Shown here: piece by piece, positions 1-9,317 of the stretch | How positions within the stretch are numbered: the stretch's first letter is position 1 | How the letters are laid out: the number at the start of each line of letters is the position of its first letter | Source: Periconia sp. R9002 | Lineage: Eukaryota > Ascomycota > Dothideomycetes > Pleosporales > Periconiaceae | DNA length: 64,000 nt | Assembly: GCA_023627715.1 (NCBI GenBank) | Contig: JAMAHW010000028.1 | Span: 348,038 to 412,037 of the forward strand | Reading direction: 5' to 3' | Notes under the pieces: model-generated | What the model was told of the DNA's origin: nothing | The model's database searches: none | Seen by the model: only the letters and a program-made list of their open reading frames with translations | Made by a program: the position numbers and the translations under genes

Positions 1-1
1 T

Positions 2-211
2 TGGAAGGGCAACATCCCCGTGGGTCACGGCGGCACTCTGTTCGATCAGAACGGCGGCCGGTTTGGAAAAGCAGCCTTGAACTGGCTGCAGTGGGTCTTC
101 CGAGGAGACGCGAAGGCCAAGGCCTACTTCACCAGCGGTGGCTCTTCAGCCGATGGATGGCAGGTTCAGAGCAAGTCACTGGACAAAATCACAGCACCCA
201 TCAAGAAGTAA
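2..211 (+). CDS. 3' end of a probable secreted alpha/beta-hydrolase-like protein
   Basis: Only the last 69 codons lie in the window. The frame runs from base 2 to the TAA at 209-211, and the start is beyond the left edge. The tail contains a GHGGT stretch, then FGKAALNWLQW, RGD, and a DGWQVQSKSLDKI ending. I recognise this layout from the C-terminus of fungal secreted alpha/beta-hydrolase-fold proteins, where the first histidine may be the catalytic one. That is recall of a family pattern, not a search. The substrate cannot be told from this fragment. The W/G-rich composition and strong codon structure support real coding. Confidence 0.6.
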   Translation, partial: WKGNIPVGHGGTLFDQNGGRFGKAALNWLQWVFRGDAKAKAYFTSGGSSADGWQVQSKSLDKITAPIKK

Positions 212-1955
212 ATGGTCCTCCTGTTGTTTCTCCGTCTATTGATTCGGTATACTGCACCGATGCAGTGGACCAATCTGTAGTTTATTCATCATTTAAAGTT
301 TTTGGAACTCGAAGTTCTACACGCTGAGCATCTGGTACTGCCATTCAAGAGGGTGATGCAAACGCTTCTGATTCCCGTGTCATAATCGCCTGTGCATCAA
401 GCGACCGTCAGCTGAACTAATATACACATGTCAAATTAGCAGAACGCCGTGGGAGAAAGAATGTGTAACAGCAATATTTGCCTTCAATCTCCGTACATAC
501 AGCTCTTATCGATTATTTTACTGGTAATGCATTATGAGACCCCTATGAGTTTGGCATTTACCATGTATCCTCTTATTACAGTTTGGGGTTTGCTTTACGA
601 AATCTAGATTGTTGATGGGCTTCAGAGCACGTTTGAGTGGCATTGTAGATTAATCAAAATCCTGTTTGTATAGTCAGTGCTGCAAATAGCTCTCTAGCTG
701 AATCACGATAGTTATTGTGGCTGATGTTGGTGTTTCAACTGTACCAATCGCCTATTGGCCACAACCAGGAGGTCCGTGTGTGTGCGATCTTAGCAACGGA
801 GGGGATTTTTTTCAATTTTTTTAAGACTTTTACGTAGCGTTCGCGCTTAAAATCTTAATTTTGCGCTCGATAGAAATATTTTGTTAGTGTTTAGTCTCTT
901 CGGCCTCCGTGGCCAATGATTTTGCTGGGCAGTGGTATCCGAAGCAGCTGAGCCACTCCCTTCATGCCTGAGAGATTCTGCGGTTATACCAAAAAAGCTT
1001 AGCACTACTCGTATTGCAACGTCGTACCTCAGCTTCGGGCATTACCGACAGTAAGTTCACCGCGAGTTTGTATTCCCTTCTCTATAGCGGGCCAAGCTGA
1101 AGGCCGCCAAGAGCTACATAAATCACACGATCATTGCTCAATCGCGACCAGGGTCTTCATAGTTGTCTAAACACCGGCAAATTTTCTGGTGAATTTTCAA
1201 ATGCTCATTCAGCCAAGAAAAACCCTCCACGGTGGGGGATAATATTTGTTCTCCAATTGTTTAACAGTAGGTGGTCTACATTGCCAATTGTGAAGATGTC
1301 AATTTCATTGTACAAAGTGTCCCGCCATTTTCATGCCAATCTTTATCTCGTCAGTGCTACTTGTTGTCTCCGTTTGACCCTCTTCAAACCTCAATTGGGA
1401 AACGTTAACAACGTCATACTAATATATGAAATGTGGGGGCTCCAAAAAGCCGTTGTAGTCGTTGCTAATACTTTTACTAAAAATTTTGGCACATGTTTGT
1501 GGCTAAGCTTTGAGGCTCTTGTAGTCTGGCGAAGCTGAGCTCTGCCAAGGCATATGCAGGGTTACTTCAGCTCTACCCTATACCTATTGTCGGCGACCAG
1601 TTTCATGTAGCGCAAACGAACCGACATTTCTCAGCCCGAGTGTCGCATGGCTCTGAACAGCTATACACTGGGTTAGAATGATGGCTGCGGCAAGTGTGGC
1701 TGCAACGCATAGCGCTGAATGTATCAATCGCAATGACCAGGTGCCATCATGACTTCTCCGAGTAGGAATCAAAACGGTAGGTTTTATACGAAGGAATTAG
1801 TATAAATCAAAGCAAATCCACCTGTACAACAATCATCAACACAATCACATTCGTTACTCACAACAACAAGAACGTTCACAAAAAATAATCCTTGATATCC
1901 TATCTGCTCGTCATCTCTTTCACTTTAGAAGTATTTGTTTTTGATTCTTCTTAAA
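212..1955. other. Intergenic, no gene seen
   Basis: This holds the 3' region of the partial hydrolase gene and the promoter of the GPI-anchored protein gene. The open frames here are short, start at non-ATG codons or lack coding composition. The last 150 bases hold a TATA-like element and a CAA-rich leader. Confidence 0.5.
1801..1807 (+). promoter_or_regulatory. TATA-like element of the GPI-anchored protein gene
   Basis: TATAAAT lies 149 bases upstream of the ATG at 1956. It is followed by a leader rich in CAA and CA repeats, which is a common layout for strongly expressed fungal secreted proteins. This is inferred from position and motif only. Confidence 0.4.
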
Positions 1956-3121
1956 ATGAAGATCACCATCTCTGCTTTTCTAGCGGCTACTGGTCTTGCT
2001 GCTATTGCCTCCGCTGCCAAAGTTTCTCCAGACACAGTCTACAAGCTCAAAATCAGCGCACAGGGAGCCCTAAAGCGAGGCCTCGATGGGAGTATCCTGG
2101 CACTAAAGGACGAATCCGCCGGCACTACACCCACTGCTCTCGGAGTGTGGAACACCGGGAACCCCCGAAACCCCTATACATTCACACTCGGCAAGTCATC
2201 TTTGAGCGACAAACTCTACGAGATCAATGGCGCTCTCAAGAAAACACACCTTGTACTCCACGGAAACCGCATAGCCTTGGGTGTATACGATGTCCCCATC
2301 GGCGCCGATCCCAAGGTCAACAACACGGAAATGCTCTCCACCAACCAATGGTGGGCGACAGACATTTCGGGATCGCTGCAGCTTTTCCATGCCGAGGCGT
2401 TCAAGGCTGGTGCCCCAGAAAACCCAGGTTGGACTGGTGCTGGTTCATGGCGACTATGCTACGGAAACTCCACATCGGCATTCCCCGATTATCAGCTCGT
2501 CTGGTTCGACGGTAAGAATTCCCTTCGACTTAGACTATTCTTCAGTCAGCTAATACAGAAATAGGCCTTAACAACCTCACCCGATATTTCGGAACGTGTG
2601 AGAGTGCCTTTAACGTCCAAATTGTGGAGCACACGAAAGCCTCTAGTACCAGCAGGTTCTACACGGGTGTACCGGCCCCTACCAAGACTGGTTCGAAGAG
2701 CAGTTGGATCCCGGGGGAACCATCTCCTTGCACCACTGATTCGAAAGGCATTTGGATTCCTGGAGTTCCTTCTCCTACTAATGCAAAGGGCAGTTGGATT
2801 CCTGGCGTACCAGCCCCTTCTAATGCGAAGAGCAGCTGGATCCCCGGTGTGCCTGCCCCGTCTAATGCGAAGAGCAGCTGGATCCCAGGTTTGCCTGCCC
2901 CATCCACCACTGGTTCCAAGGGAAAATATATTCCTGGATGCCCTGCTCCTTCTAGTGCGAAAGGCACCTGGATCACCGGAGTTCCTTCTCCTTCGAGTAA
3001 CGGTACCGGTATCAGTACTGCAACGCCAAAACCAGCCACATTCCAAGGTGGAGCTTCTCAAGTTGGATTCGCTGGGATGCTCTTGGGAGTTGCACTGGGA
3101 GCAGTGGCTTTGATTATTTGA
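1956..3121 (+). CDS. Secreted, probably GPI-anchored protein with WIPGxPxPS repeats
   Basis: Two exons, 1956-2511 and 2565-3121, give 370 residues. The 53-base intron is GT-AG. The start is the ATG in AAAATGA context; the longer frame upstream adds a leader that would disrupt the signal peptide. Residues 1-20 are a classic signal peptide (KITISAFLAATGLAAIASA). An N-terminal domain of about 200 residues with W, C and N-glycosylation sites follows; I do not recognise it. Next come eight imperfect repeats of about 15-17 residues built on [WY]IPGxPxPS/T with Lys-Ser/Gly linkers. The C-terminal hydrophobic segment (GFAGMLLGVALGAVALII) ends at the stop, as in a GPI-addition signal. The protein is probably displayed on the cell wall or membrane. 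Function unknown; an adhesin, effector or wall structural role would all fit. Confidence 0.85.
2658..3003 (+). repeat. In-frame tandem repeat encoding [WY]IPGxPxPS
   Basis: Eight imperfect copies of 42-51 bases lie inside the GPI-anchored protein gene. The two central copies (AKSSWIPGVPAPSN) are almost identical in DNA and the outer copies are diverged, as in array turnover by unequal exchange. Because the unit length is a multiple of three, several frames on both strands stay open here. Those extra open frames are by-products of the repeat. Confidence 0.85.
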
Positions 3122-4444
3122 TTTCTTTAGCTCAATGATGCTTTGAATCATGTTTGGTATGGCAGGCAATTAGCAGAGGCAGGGTGGGTGTAAATACTTG
3201 GCGTGATTTCGGGTTTATCTTTCTCTGTACTCTTCTTCTTATCTGTACTTTTCTTCTTCACCCTCTTCTTCTTCTTCCCCATCTTCTTCTTTTTTAACTT
3301 TTCCCCACGCCCGTACTTATGTAGATAGGCGTTCTTTTTTAGCATAATAGACTGTAGAGAGAGCTTCTAGAAGCATGAAAAGTTACCTCATCTGATAAAC
3401 AGGTAATATTTTAGATGGCAGTAAGACATTATGGCATTGCAAGAATGCCCTTGTCTGTGATGCTCCCTTAGTTTTATCCTAAAAAATATTTCATTCAGCA
3501 TCACGTAACACCAGTGGAAAGGTATCACAGTATAATATGCCGAGTGGGTGGACTTATCCTATTAATAATGTAGCTCAGTAGGCTTACTTATGTTCTTGCT
3601 TGTTTCCTGCAAAGAGGGCTGTTATGCCCTGGTGTGTTATAGTCGATAAGTGGAAGGACAGAGTAACAAAACATTTCACAAGTAAACTAGGTAGTGTGGT
3701 AGCGAGCGTGGGGCATGACCAGTGTTCCGGGTCTTCTTGCTTCTCTTTAGGGATTGTCCTCGATTGGGTATGAAAATCGGGAATAGCCTTCGACCCTTAC
3801 GAATTTCTGGGGAGTGGAATTGAATACATCAGGACCTGCACTTGCGTGAAACTCCGTTAGAGCCACATAGTTTACATATGTAGGCTTATATATCCATAGC
3901 GAACGGTGACATGATTCATGTTGGCTAACTCTCCTTTTTAGCAAATCGCACATTTCGATTCTCCTCTCTGGATTTTGTCAGCGTCTCTTCGCCCCGCGGA
4001 AGCGCAGGAATACCATATTCCAAAACGGTCCATCTCCGAAAACTATGAAATTACCTCTGTTACGCATAACCGAATGGATTGAAATTTGAATATACACAGG
4101 ACAAAGTGGCTGACACTACCTTTGGATCTCACGTTGAGGTTGTGACATCGTCACACCAGCTCACCCCACATTCAGCACCGCGCCAAGAAGCGAAATTGCA
4201 TCTACGAAGAATGTGCATAGAGGCCGAAATTTCAAACGTTTTACCACCCACTTAACCGCTTGCTAGGATCTCTGCCAAGAGAGTGTGTGCACAAGGCTTG
4301 AGTTTTACAGCACAACTTGACGAGCTGAGCAAGCATCAATATTCAGGTGGTTAGAGCCAAATGCTCTAAAGGCCGATCGCATCAGTGCGAAGCAAGCATT
4401 GAAGCATTATGTTCAGTATTGGCTAAGAAGTTTGCATAAAATAG

Positions 4445-4481
4445 AATAACACACACTCCCGAGCGCTCGGAGCGTGTTATT
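4445..4481. repeat. Near-perfect 37-base palindrome
   Basis: The arms AATAACAC...CCGAGC and GCTCGG...GTGTTATT match around a GAGCGCTC core, with one three-base length difference between them. It could form a cruciform, or a hairpin if transcribed. It lies about 900 bases upstream of the ATP-grasp gene. No flanking gene or transposon terminal structure was found. Confidence 0.6.
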
Positions 4482-4793
4482 AGCCCCTTCTAGGTACGTG
4501 TGCGGGAGGCTGAGTCAGGGAGACTTTTGGTTTTGACATTGATTGCCGCACTTGGTTGTAGGTGGCTGTTTTACTTCACATATCACAACATACTGATCTT
4601 AGCGGGTTCTGATGTGGCAGTCAATGAATGGTCCGTACGACTTTATCTTCACGCACTTTTGCATTGATACCCAAAGAAACCACATGAGATATATAAAAAC
4701 TGAAAAAGAAAAGATCAAGAAAAGATCAGTTTGGGCCCGCCATCCCCAGTGAAAGGCTGCTGGTACATTTCAGATCGCGTCGCAATTTCCTGG

Positions 4794-4835
4794 TGACCAT
4801 CAGGGTCATCATCGTTGATAGTACCCTGATGGCCA
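4794..4835. repeat. Inverted repeat upstream of the ATP-grasp gene
   Basis: TGACCATCAGGGT and ACCCTGATGGCCA form 13-base arms with one mismatch around a 16-base spacer. The length fits a dimeric regulator's site or a stem-loop, but no bound factor can be named. Confidence 0.45.
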
Positions 4836-5215
4836 CGCACTAGTCAACACTCTTGATTCTCCCTCTCTACTAACCCCAAGTTTGAAGTCACTCTTCATAA
4901 ACCTAATTATAATAATTCAAGATTCCAGCTTGCATTTCAAATCACACATACCATGTCCTGGATATTTGTTGATGTACAACGAGGAGCAGTACCGATACCC
5001 GTACAGGAGCGGTGAAGTAAATTGGTGCTCACTTGTACCTTCTTCAGCGCCCAATATGGATTACACAGAATTGACAAGGGACAGAGGCAGAAACACGTCA
5101 TGATGTAGGCCATACCGATTAACCTGAGGTCCGTGCATCAAAACATGTAAGCGTGTGATGGATGTATCAATTGATGTGTATTGTATTAGTGTTGTACCAG
5201 CTAACTATCTATCCC

Positions 5216-5223
5216 TATATATA
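5216..5223 (+). promoter_or_regulatory. TATA-like element of the ATP-grasp gene
   Basis: An alternating TATATA run lies about 160 bases upstream of the ATG at 5380, followed by a CT/CA-rich leader. Inferred from motif and spacing. Confidence 0.4.
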
Positions 5224-5379
5224 GATGTCCGGCTCCTACCCTCCAAGGCAACTTCCTCCATACCTCACAAAAAACTCGTACACATATACTTGCCGAACTC
5301 ATAAACCCTCTCATCCCAACTCAACGTCTTTTTATTCCAGAAACCGGTGATATCATCTCGCGATTATCTCTCGCCTGCA

Positions 5380-7446
5380 ATGGATCAAGCTTCAAAGCCG
5401 CCCCTAAATATGTACTGGGCTACCCGATCAATACCTCCAAACCCCTCACATGGAGAACACTATACTCTTTATCTTCTCGATATTCTGTTGGTTCCTTCTT
5501 CCTGCTCTGTCACATCCGAATTCTGCGCCAAGTACCCTCACGTTTTCTCGCTATCAGATTTTTACAATGAAACTGCCAAATTCCCATCTCGACCAGCCGC
5601 ATACTTACTGCACCAGCTAGCGGTACTATCAGGCTCAGAAACCAGCTCTCGTCATTATACTTTTATCCTACCATATGCTGCTCGGTATATCATCAGATCG
5701 GACTTTCTGTCCATTCGCCTTCTGATGCTTCCGTCAAGCTATGAGGTACATTCGTTTACTCGGCCGCGCCAATACTGTGCAATGAATTATATTTGCCAGT
5801 TAGGTAGTGACGTAGTTGGACAGCTTGCTTCTGCTGTGGGTGTCATCGCTTTGGATATAGGTCGCAGCTTTGACTTGCAGAACCTAACGCATCAACTGCA
5901 AGGCAGACTCTGTCACCCTTGGCTATACGTGAACAGAATCTGCGAGCGTAGAGTTGCTTTGGTCAGAGGGAGACCGAACTTTCGCGTTGGCTGCTCCGTA
6001 TACCGGGCAGCGAAGGCGTTGGGCGTATCCCTTGTTATCATAGACGAAGACAACCACTGGCTGCAAGCAGACACTCCGTATAATAAAGAGATCCGGGAAG
6101 CATTTCTTACCGTTGACATGAAAGAAAATCCATCCCTATCAGATCGAATTGCGGTTGCCGTACACTCTTATCCCGAGAAAATTCATGGCATTTTTACATT
6201 GTCTGATAACTATCTCGTAGCTGTGGCCCAAGCAGCGGAGAAACTCGGTCTGCCGACGTCTCCGTCATCTGCATATGAAGCAGCATTTGACAAAAGCATG
6301 ACCCGCAAACTCCATGCCCATCCGTCCGAATTCGCCACTGTTGAAAACCAGGAAGATTTAGTTAGCGTCCTTTCCAACGGAGACTTTCGTCCGCAGTATC
6401 CGCTGATCGTGAAGCCTAGGACTGGAGGATGGAACTCACAGTATGTCCGCAAAATTCGCAACGAGCAAGACTTGTTCCTGGCCGTCCAAGAAATTTGCCC
6501 GAAATACATCAATGGAGTGGTTATTGAGCCTTACTATGAAGGTCCTGAGATAGACGTCAACGTAGTCCTGTCTGGCAGGAAGGTGATTTTCCAGGAGATT
6601 GTTGATGAGCCCCCAAGCCGTGGTGACGTAGCCGGAGACATCTCGGCAGACTTCCTCGAGAACGGAATGCGATCACCATCTATACTGCCTTTCGAGGAGC
6701 AGCAGTCCATTTTCTCCTCAGTGTCCAAAGACCTCTTGTCATTGGGTTTCACTGATGGAGTCTTCCACGTCGAGGCGAGGTTCTCGCAATCCAGCATGGA
6801 GCTACGAAACGAAAACGGCTTAATCGACCTTGTATCCACGTCGCCAACACCCAGCAAGGACATCCGCTGCCATCTGATTGAGATCAACGCAAGACCGCCC
6901 GGACTACGTGCACAGATCCTGACCAAGCTTACATACGGCATCGATTATTTCGCCATTCAGATACTGTCGGCAATCAATGACAAAAGCCGCATGGAGGCCT
7001 CGTGCTACTCGTTCAACCTACCCCAGTTTCCTCAAGGGGCTCAATGCTGGTCTCAGCTGGTTCACCTGCCAGTGCTCCAAAAAGGGACCACCGCTGGCAT
7101 AAACGCAATCCACCGCCTGATTGCTCAATTGCCGCCTAGTGTTGCCTCGCATATTGTCGATTACCAATGTTGTTTCAACCCTGGTGAAACTTTGCCTGAT
7201 CCATCTGAGTATGTGGATGTCTTTGGCCATTGTATCGTCTCTTCAACTGAAAGCCGCAGACATGTGGTGAGCATGGCCGATACCATTCTCAATGCCTATT
7301 ATGAGAGTGGCGCACAAACTATAGCACCGTTGAACTCCAATGGAGAGGAAGCTAGTATTTTCAATAGCCAATCCGAGAGCTCAACGGGTATGAAGTCTCA
7401 TTTAGGAATCACAAACGGGGTTGAATCTTTAGCTTTGGGGGAGTAA
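5380..7446 (+). CDS. ATP-grasp ligase, carnosine-synthase-like
   Basis: A single exon of 688 residues. The frame is open further 5', but only through non-ATG codons; 5380 is the first ATG. Residues 1-180 are an unrecognised N-terminal domain. Residues about 185-300 look like a pre-ATP-grasp fold (VALVRGRPNFRVGCSVYRAA, then GIFTLSDNYLVAVAQAAEKLGLP). The ATP-grasp core follows: a lysine-bearing YPLIVKPRTGGW strand, then VIEPYYEGPEIDVNVVL, then the metal-binding end IEINARPPGL with the E-x-N-x-R pattern. ATP-grasp enzymes join a carboxylate to an amine or thiol through an acyl phosphate. In fungi such stand-alone ligases often make dipeptide-like or secondary metabolites. No synthase or transporter gene adjoins it, so the substrate is unknown. 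The key residues look intact. Confidence 0.85.
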   Translation: MDQASKPPLNMYWATRSIPPNPSHGEHYTLYLLDILLVPSSCSVTSEFCAKYPHVFSLSDFYNETAKFPSRPAAYLLHQLAVLSGSETSSRHYTFILPYAARYIIRSDFLSIRLLMLPSSYEVHSFTRPRQYCAMNYICQLGSDVVGQLASAVGVIALDIGRSFDLQNLTHQLQGRLCHPWLYVNRICERRVALVRGRPNFRVGCSVYRAAKALGVSLVIIDEDNHWLQADTPYNKEIREAFLTVDMKENPSLSDRIAVAVHSYPEKIHGIFTLSDNYLVAVAQAAEKLGLPTSPSSAYEAAFDKSMTRKLHAHPSEFATVENQEDLVSVLSNGDFRPQYPLIVKPRTGGWNSQYVRKIRNEQDLFLAVQEICPKYINGVVIEPYYEGPEIDVNVVLSGRKVIFQEIVDEPPSRGDVAGDISADFLENGMRSPSILPFEEQQSIFSSVSKDLLSLGFTDGVFHVEARFSQSSMELRNENGLIDLVSTSPTPSKDIRCHLIEINARPPGLRAQILTKLTYGIDYFAIQILSAINDKSRMEASCYSFNLPQFPQGAQCWSQLVHLPVLQKGTTAGINAIHRLIAQLPPSVASHIVDYQCCFNPGETLPDPSEYVDVFGHCIVSSTESRRHVVSMADTILNAYYESGAQTIAPLNSNGEEASIFNSQSESSTGMKSHLGITNGVESLALGE

Positions 7447-8043
7447 TAGCGTTTAAATCCACCTTTCGGTCATAAAAGGTATTTCACCGTTCTACAATCT
7501 TCTGTAGCGAGCATAACTTACTACGATATCAGAATTAGTGAGCTTGTTTCTGTCTCATCTTGTACTTAGACGCCTTAGTTGTAATTCCAAATTTCTTATG
7601 TGACGTTTTCACGCTGTCAATACCGTGAATAATTTGATTACTCCTACAATGGCAATTCTTCATTTCACAGTACACCCCAACATGACAACCGCATCCAAAA
7701 ATCACTCTATCTGCAAGATTAATCTATCCATCTCCTCTGTAAAACTCCGCGGTCCGAATTACCACAAGCGAGTGGATTTTCTCCCTTGAAATTCTTAAGG
7801 TCTATTGTCTATTGTTAATGCACCTTCCGCTTCTTCGTCCATGTGTACATTTAACATAGACTTCAACCTCTGTAATCCCATATGAGGTCACTCCTTGTGC
7901 GTCACAGAATATCTGCCACACTCATTCAGAGTCTGCGAGTTGTACTAGAAGACTAATCAGAAGCACTACATATTCATCAGTGCACACAATTCACACAGCA
8001 AACAAGGCCCTACAAAAGACAATATACTTCGGCGTGCGGAAAA
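7447..8043. other. Intergenic, no gene seen
   Basis: 3' region of the ATP-grasp gene and a possible leader of the small downstream gene. No frame with coding character was found. Confidence 0.5.
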
Positions 8044-8555
8044 ATGGTAAACAAGAGTAATCAAGAAACGGTCCGACAAGCGGAGTCTTGAACGAGAAGC
8101 GTCAAAGTATTGGGCTGCTGGTACGACAATCGAACAAAAAGATAGTCCAGAGCACTCTGTCGATGACCTCGATATGGAATGCCCAGAGCCGGACAAGATT
8201 ACTTTAGATTCACCAAATGAGGGCGAAGATGAGGAATGGGAGCTGAGGAGCCACACACCTCCCCCTAATTTGGTCAGTATGTCCTGAGTGTGATTATAGC
8301 TTTTCCTCGCCTGAAGGTGTAAGGAACTGACGTTGGTAGAAGCGAGAATGCGACTCACCACAGTTCTACGCTGAATCTCGAAGTCGTTCCAGGTTTGTAG
8401 TTTAATGGCAAAAATTGTTGCATTCGCTAAAACCTTGTAGATTTCGACTCCCGTCTCGAAGCTCTTCACCTACAACACTCGATGGGCGTGCAAGTCCTCT
8501 GCCCACGCCACAACCTACGAAAGCACGACAACCACGAGAGAATTGCAGTTTTTAA
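8044..8555 (+). pseudogene. Small gene with an apparent one-base frameshift, function unknown
   Basis: An ATG at 8044 opens a short frame (MVNKSNQETVRQAES) that stops near 8089. From about 8085 the next frame reads as plausible protein (LEREASKYWAAGTTIEQ, then an acidic stretch ending SHTPPPNL) up to 8272. Two GT-AG introns then fit: 8273-8339 and 8393-8440. They join 8340-8392 and 8441-8555 in phase and give an Arg/Ser/Pro-rich tail ending ENCSF and TAA. Dropping one base near 8088 would join the first frame to the rest. This could be a true pseudogene, an assembly error, or a different 5' exon that I missed. No family recognised. Confidence 0.4.
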
Positions 8556-9317
8556 AGTCTAGCCGCCTCGCGATGATCTGCCAAATATGGGAGATTTCTC
8601 TAGGAACCAGACAGCAGATTGCTAGGCGTTCAATACTGGTTGCTCGACGTTAATGGCCAGGGATGTGCGTACTGATTGATATCTTTTAACTATGTGGTAA
8701 CGATGTATCAGGGTGATGGTCGACAGGGTCGCTCGGTCAGTTGTTATAAACTAGGAATCGTATAGTATTAGATTGCCATTGTATTTACATTTATCCATCC
8801 ACAAGACAAATATAGAAGAGTCCCCATAATACAATCGCAAGATGCAAAAAAGAAGTGCTAAATGGTTGCGGAGCTTGTACACGTAAAGCTAAAATCAAGT
8901 GGTTTCCATTCTTACCACTCTGCAAACGAACTGGTTGTGTTCTGTTTACCTGCTAGCGCTGTTACGCATTATGGGATCTGTAGCATGGTACATCTCAGCA
9001 TTCACGTCTAGCAGCGGCACCGTAGGTAGCAGTAAGCAACAACATGAACCGGGGAGGGTGTGCATTATTTTCCTGCCCCTTGGCAATGGTTTGAATACAT
9101 GGGAGTCAATAGGTAACATGAGTTACCCACATAGCTGCCTTGTCTATATGTATGTGTGCAGATTGTAACCAGTTATGCATGATATTTCTACAGCCTACAC
9201 TGACATACTTTATGAACAGTAGCAGGTAATTAAGAAAGGAAATAAGGATTTCGAGGACTTCGGTCCCACACCCATGCCAAGCCGAAAACACCCTATACCA
9301 GAGTTGCTGTATAGCAA
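8556..9317. other. Intergenic, no gene seen
   Basis: Lies between the small frameshifted gene and the 3' end of the PRPP synthetase gene on the minus strand. Only short non-coding-looking frames occur. Confidence 0.5.

Larger units (their letters stand above)
3122..5379. other. Intergenic, 2.3 kb, no gene seen
   Basis: No frame here has coding character on either strand. The start is a TTC/TCC-rich 3' region of the GPI gene. Two inverted repeats (4445-4481 and 4794-4835) and a TATA-like element at 5216-5223 are listed separately. Confidence 0.5.

Noticed and set aside
1134..1538. 134-codon plus-strand frame
   Set aside because: It opens at TTG, has no domain and no coding composition, and lies in an AT-rich spacer.
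2546..3169. Antisense frames of 207 and 126 codons and an extra 171-codon sense frame over the GPI-anchored protein gene
   Set aside because: They exist because the repeat unit is a multiple of three and keeps other frames open. They lack start context and domain content, and the sense frame has signal peptide, splice sites and GPI tail.
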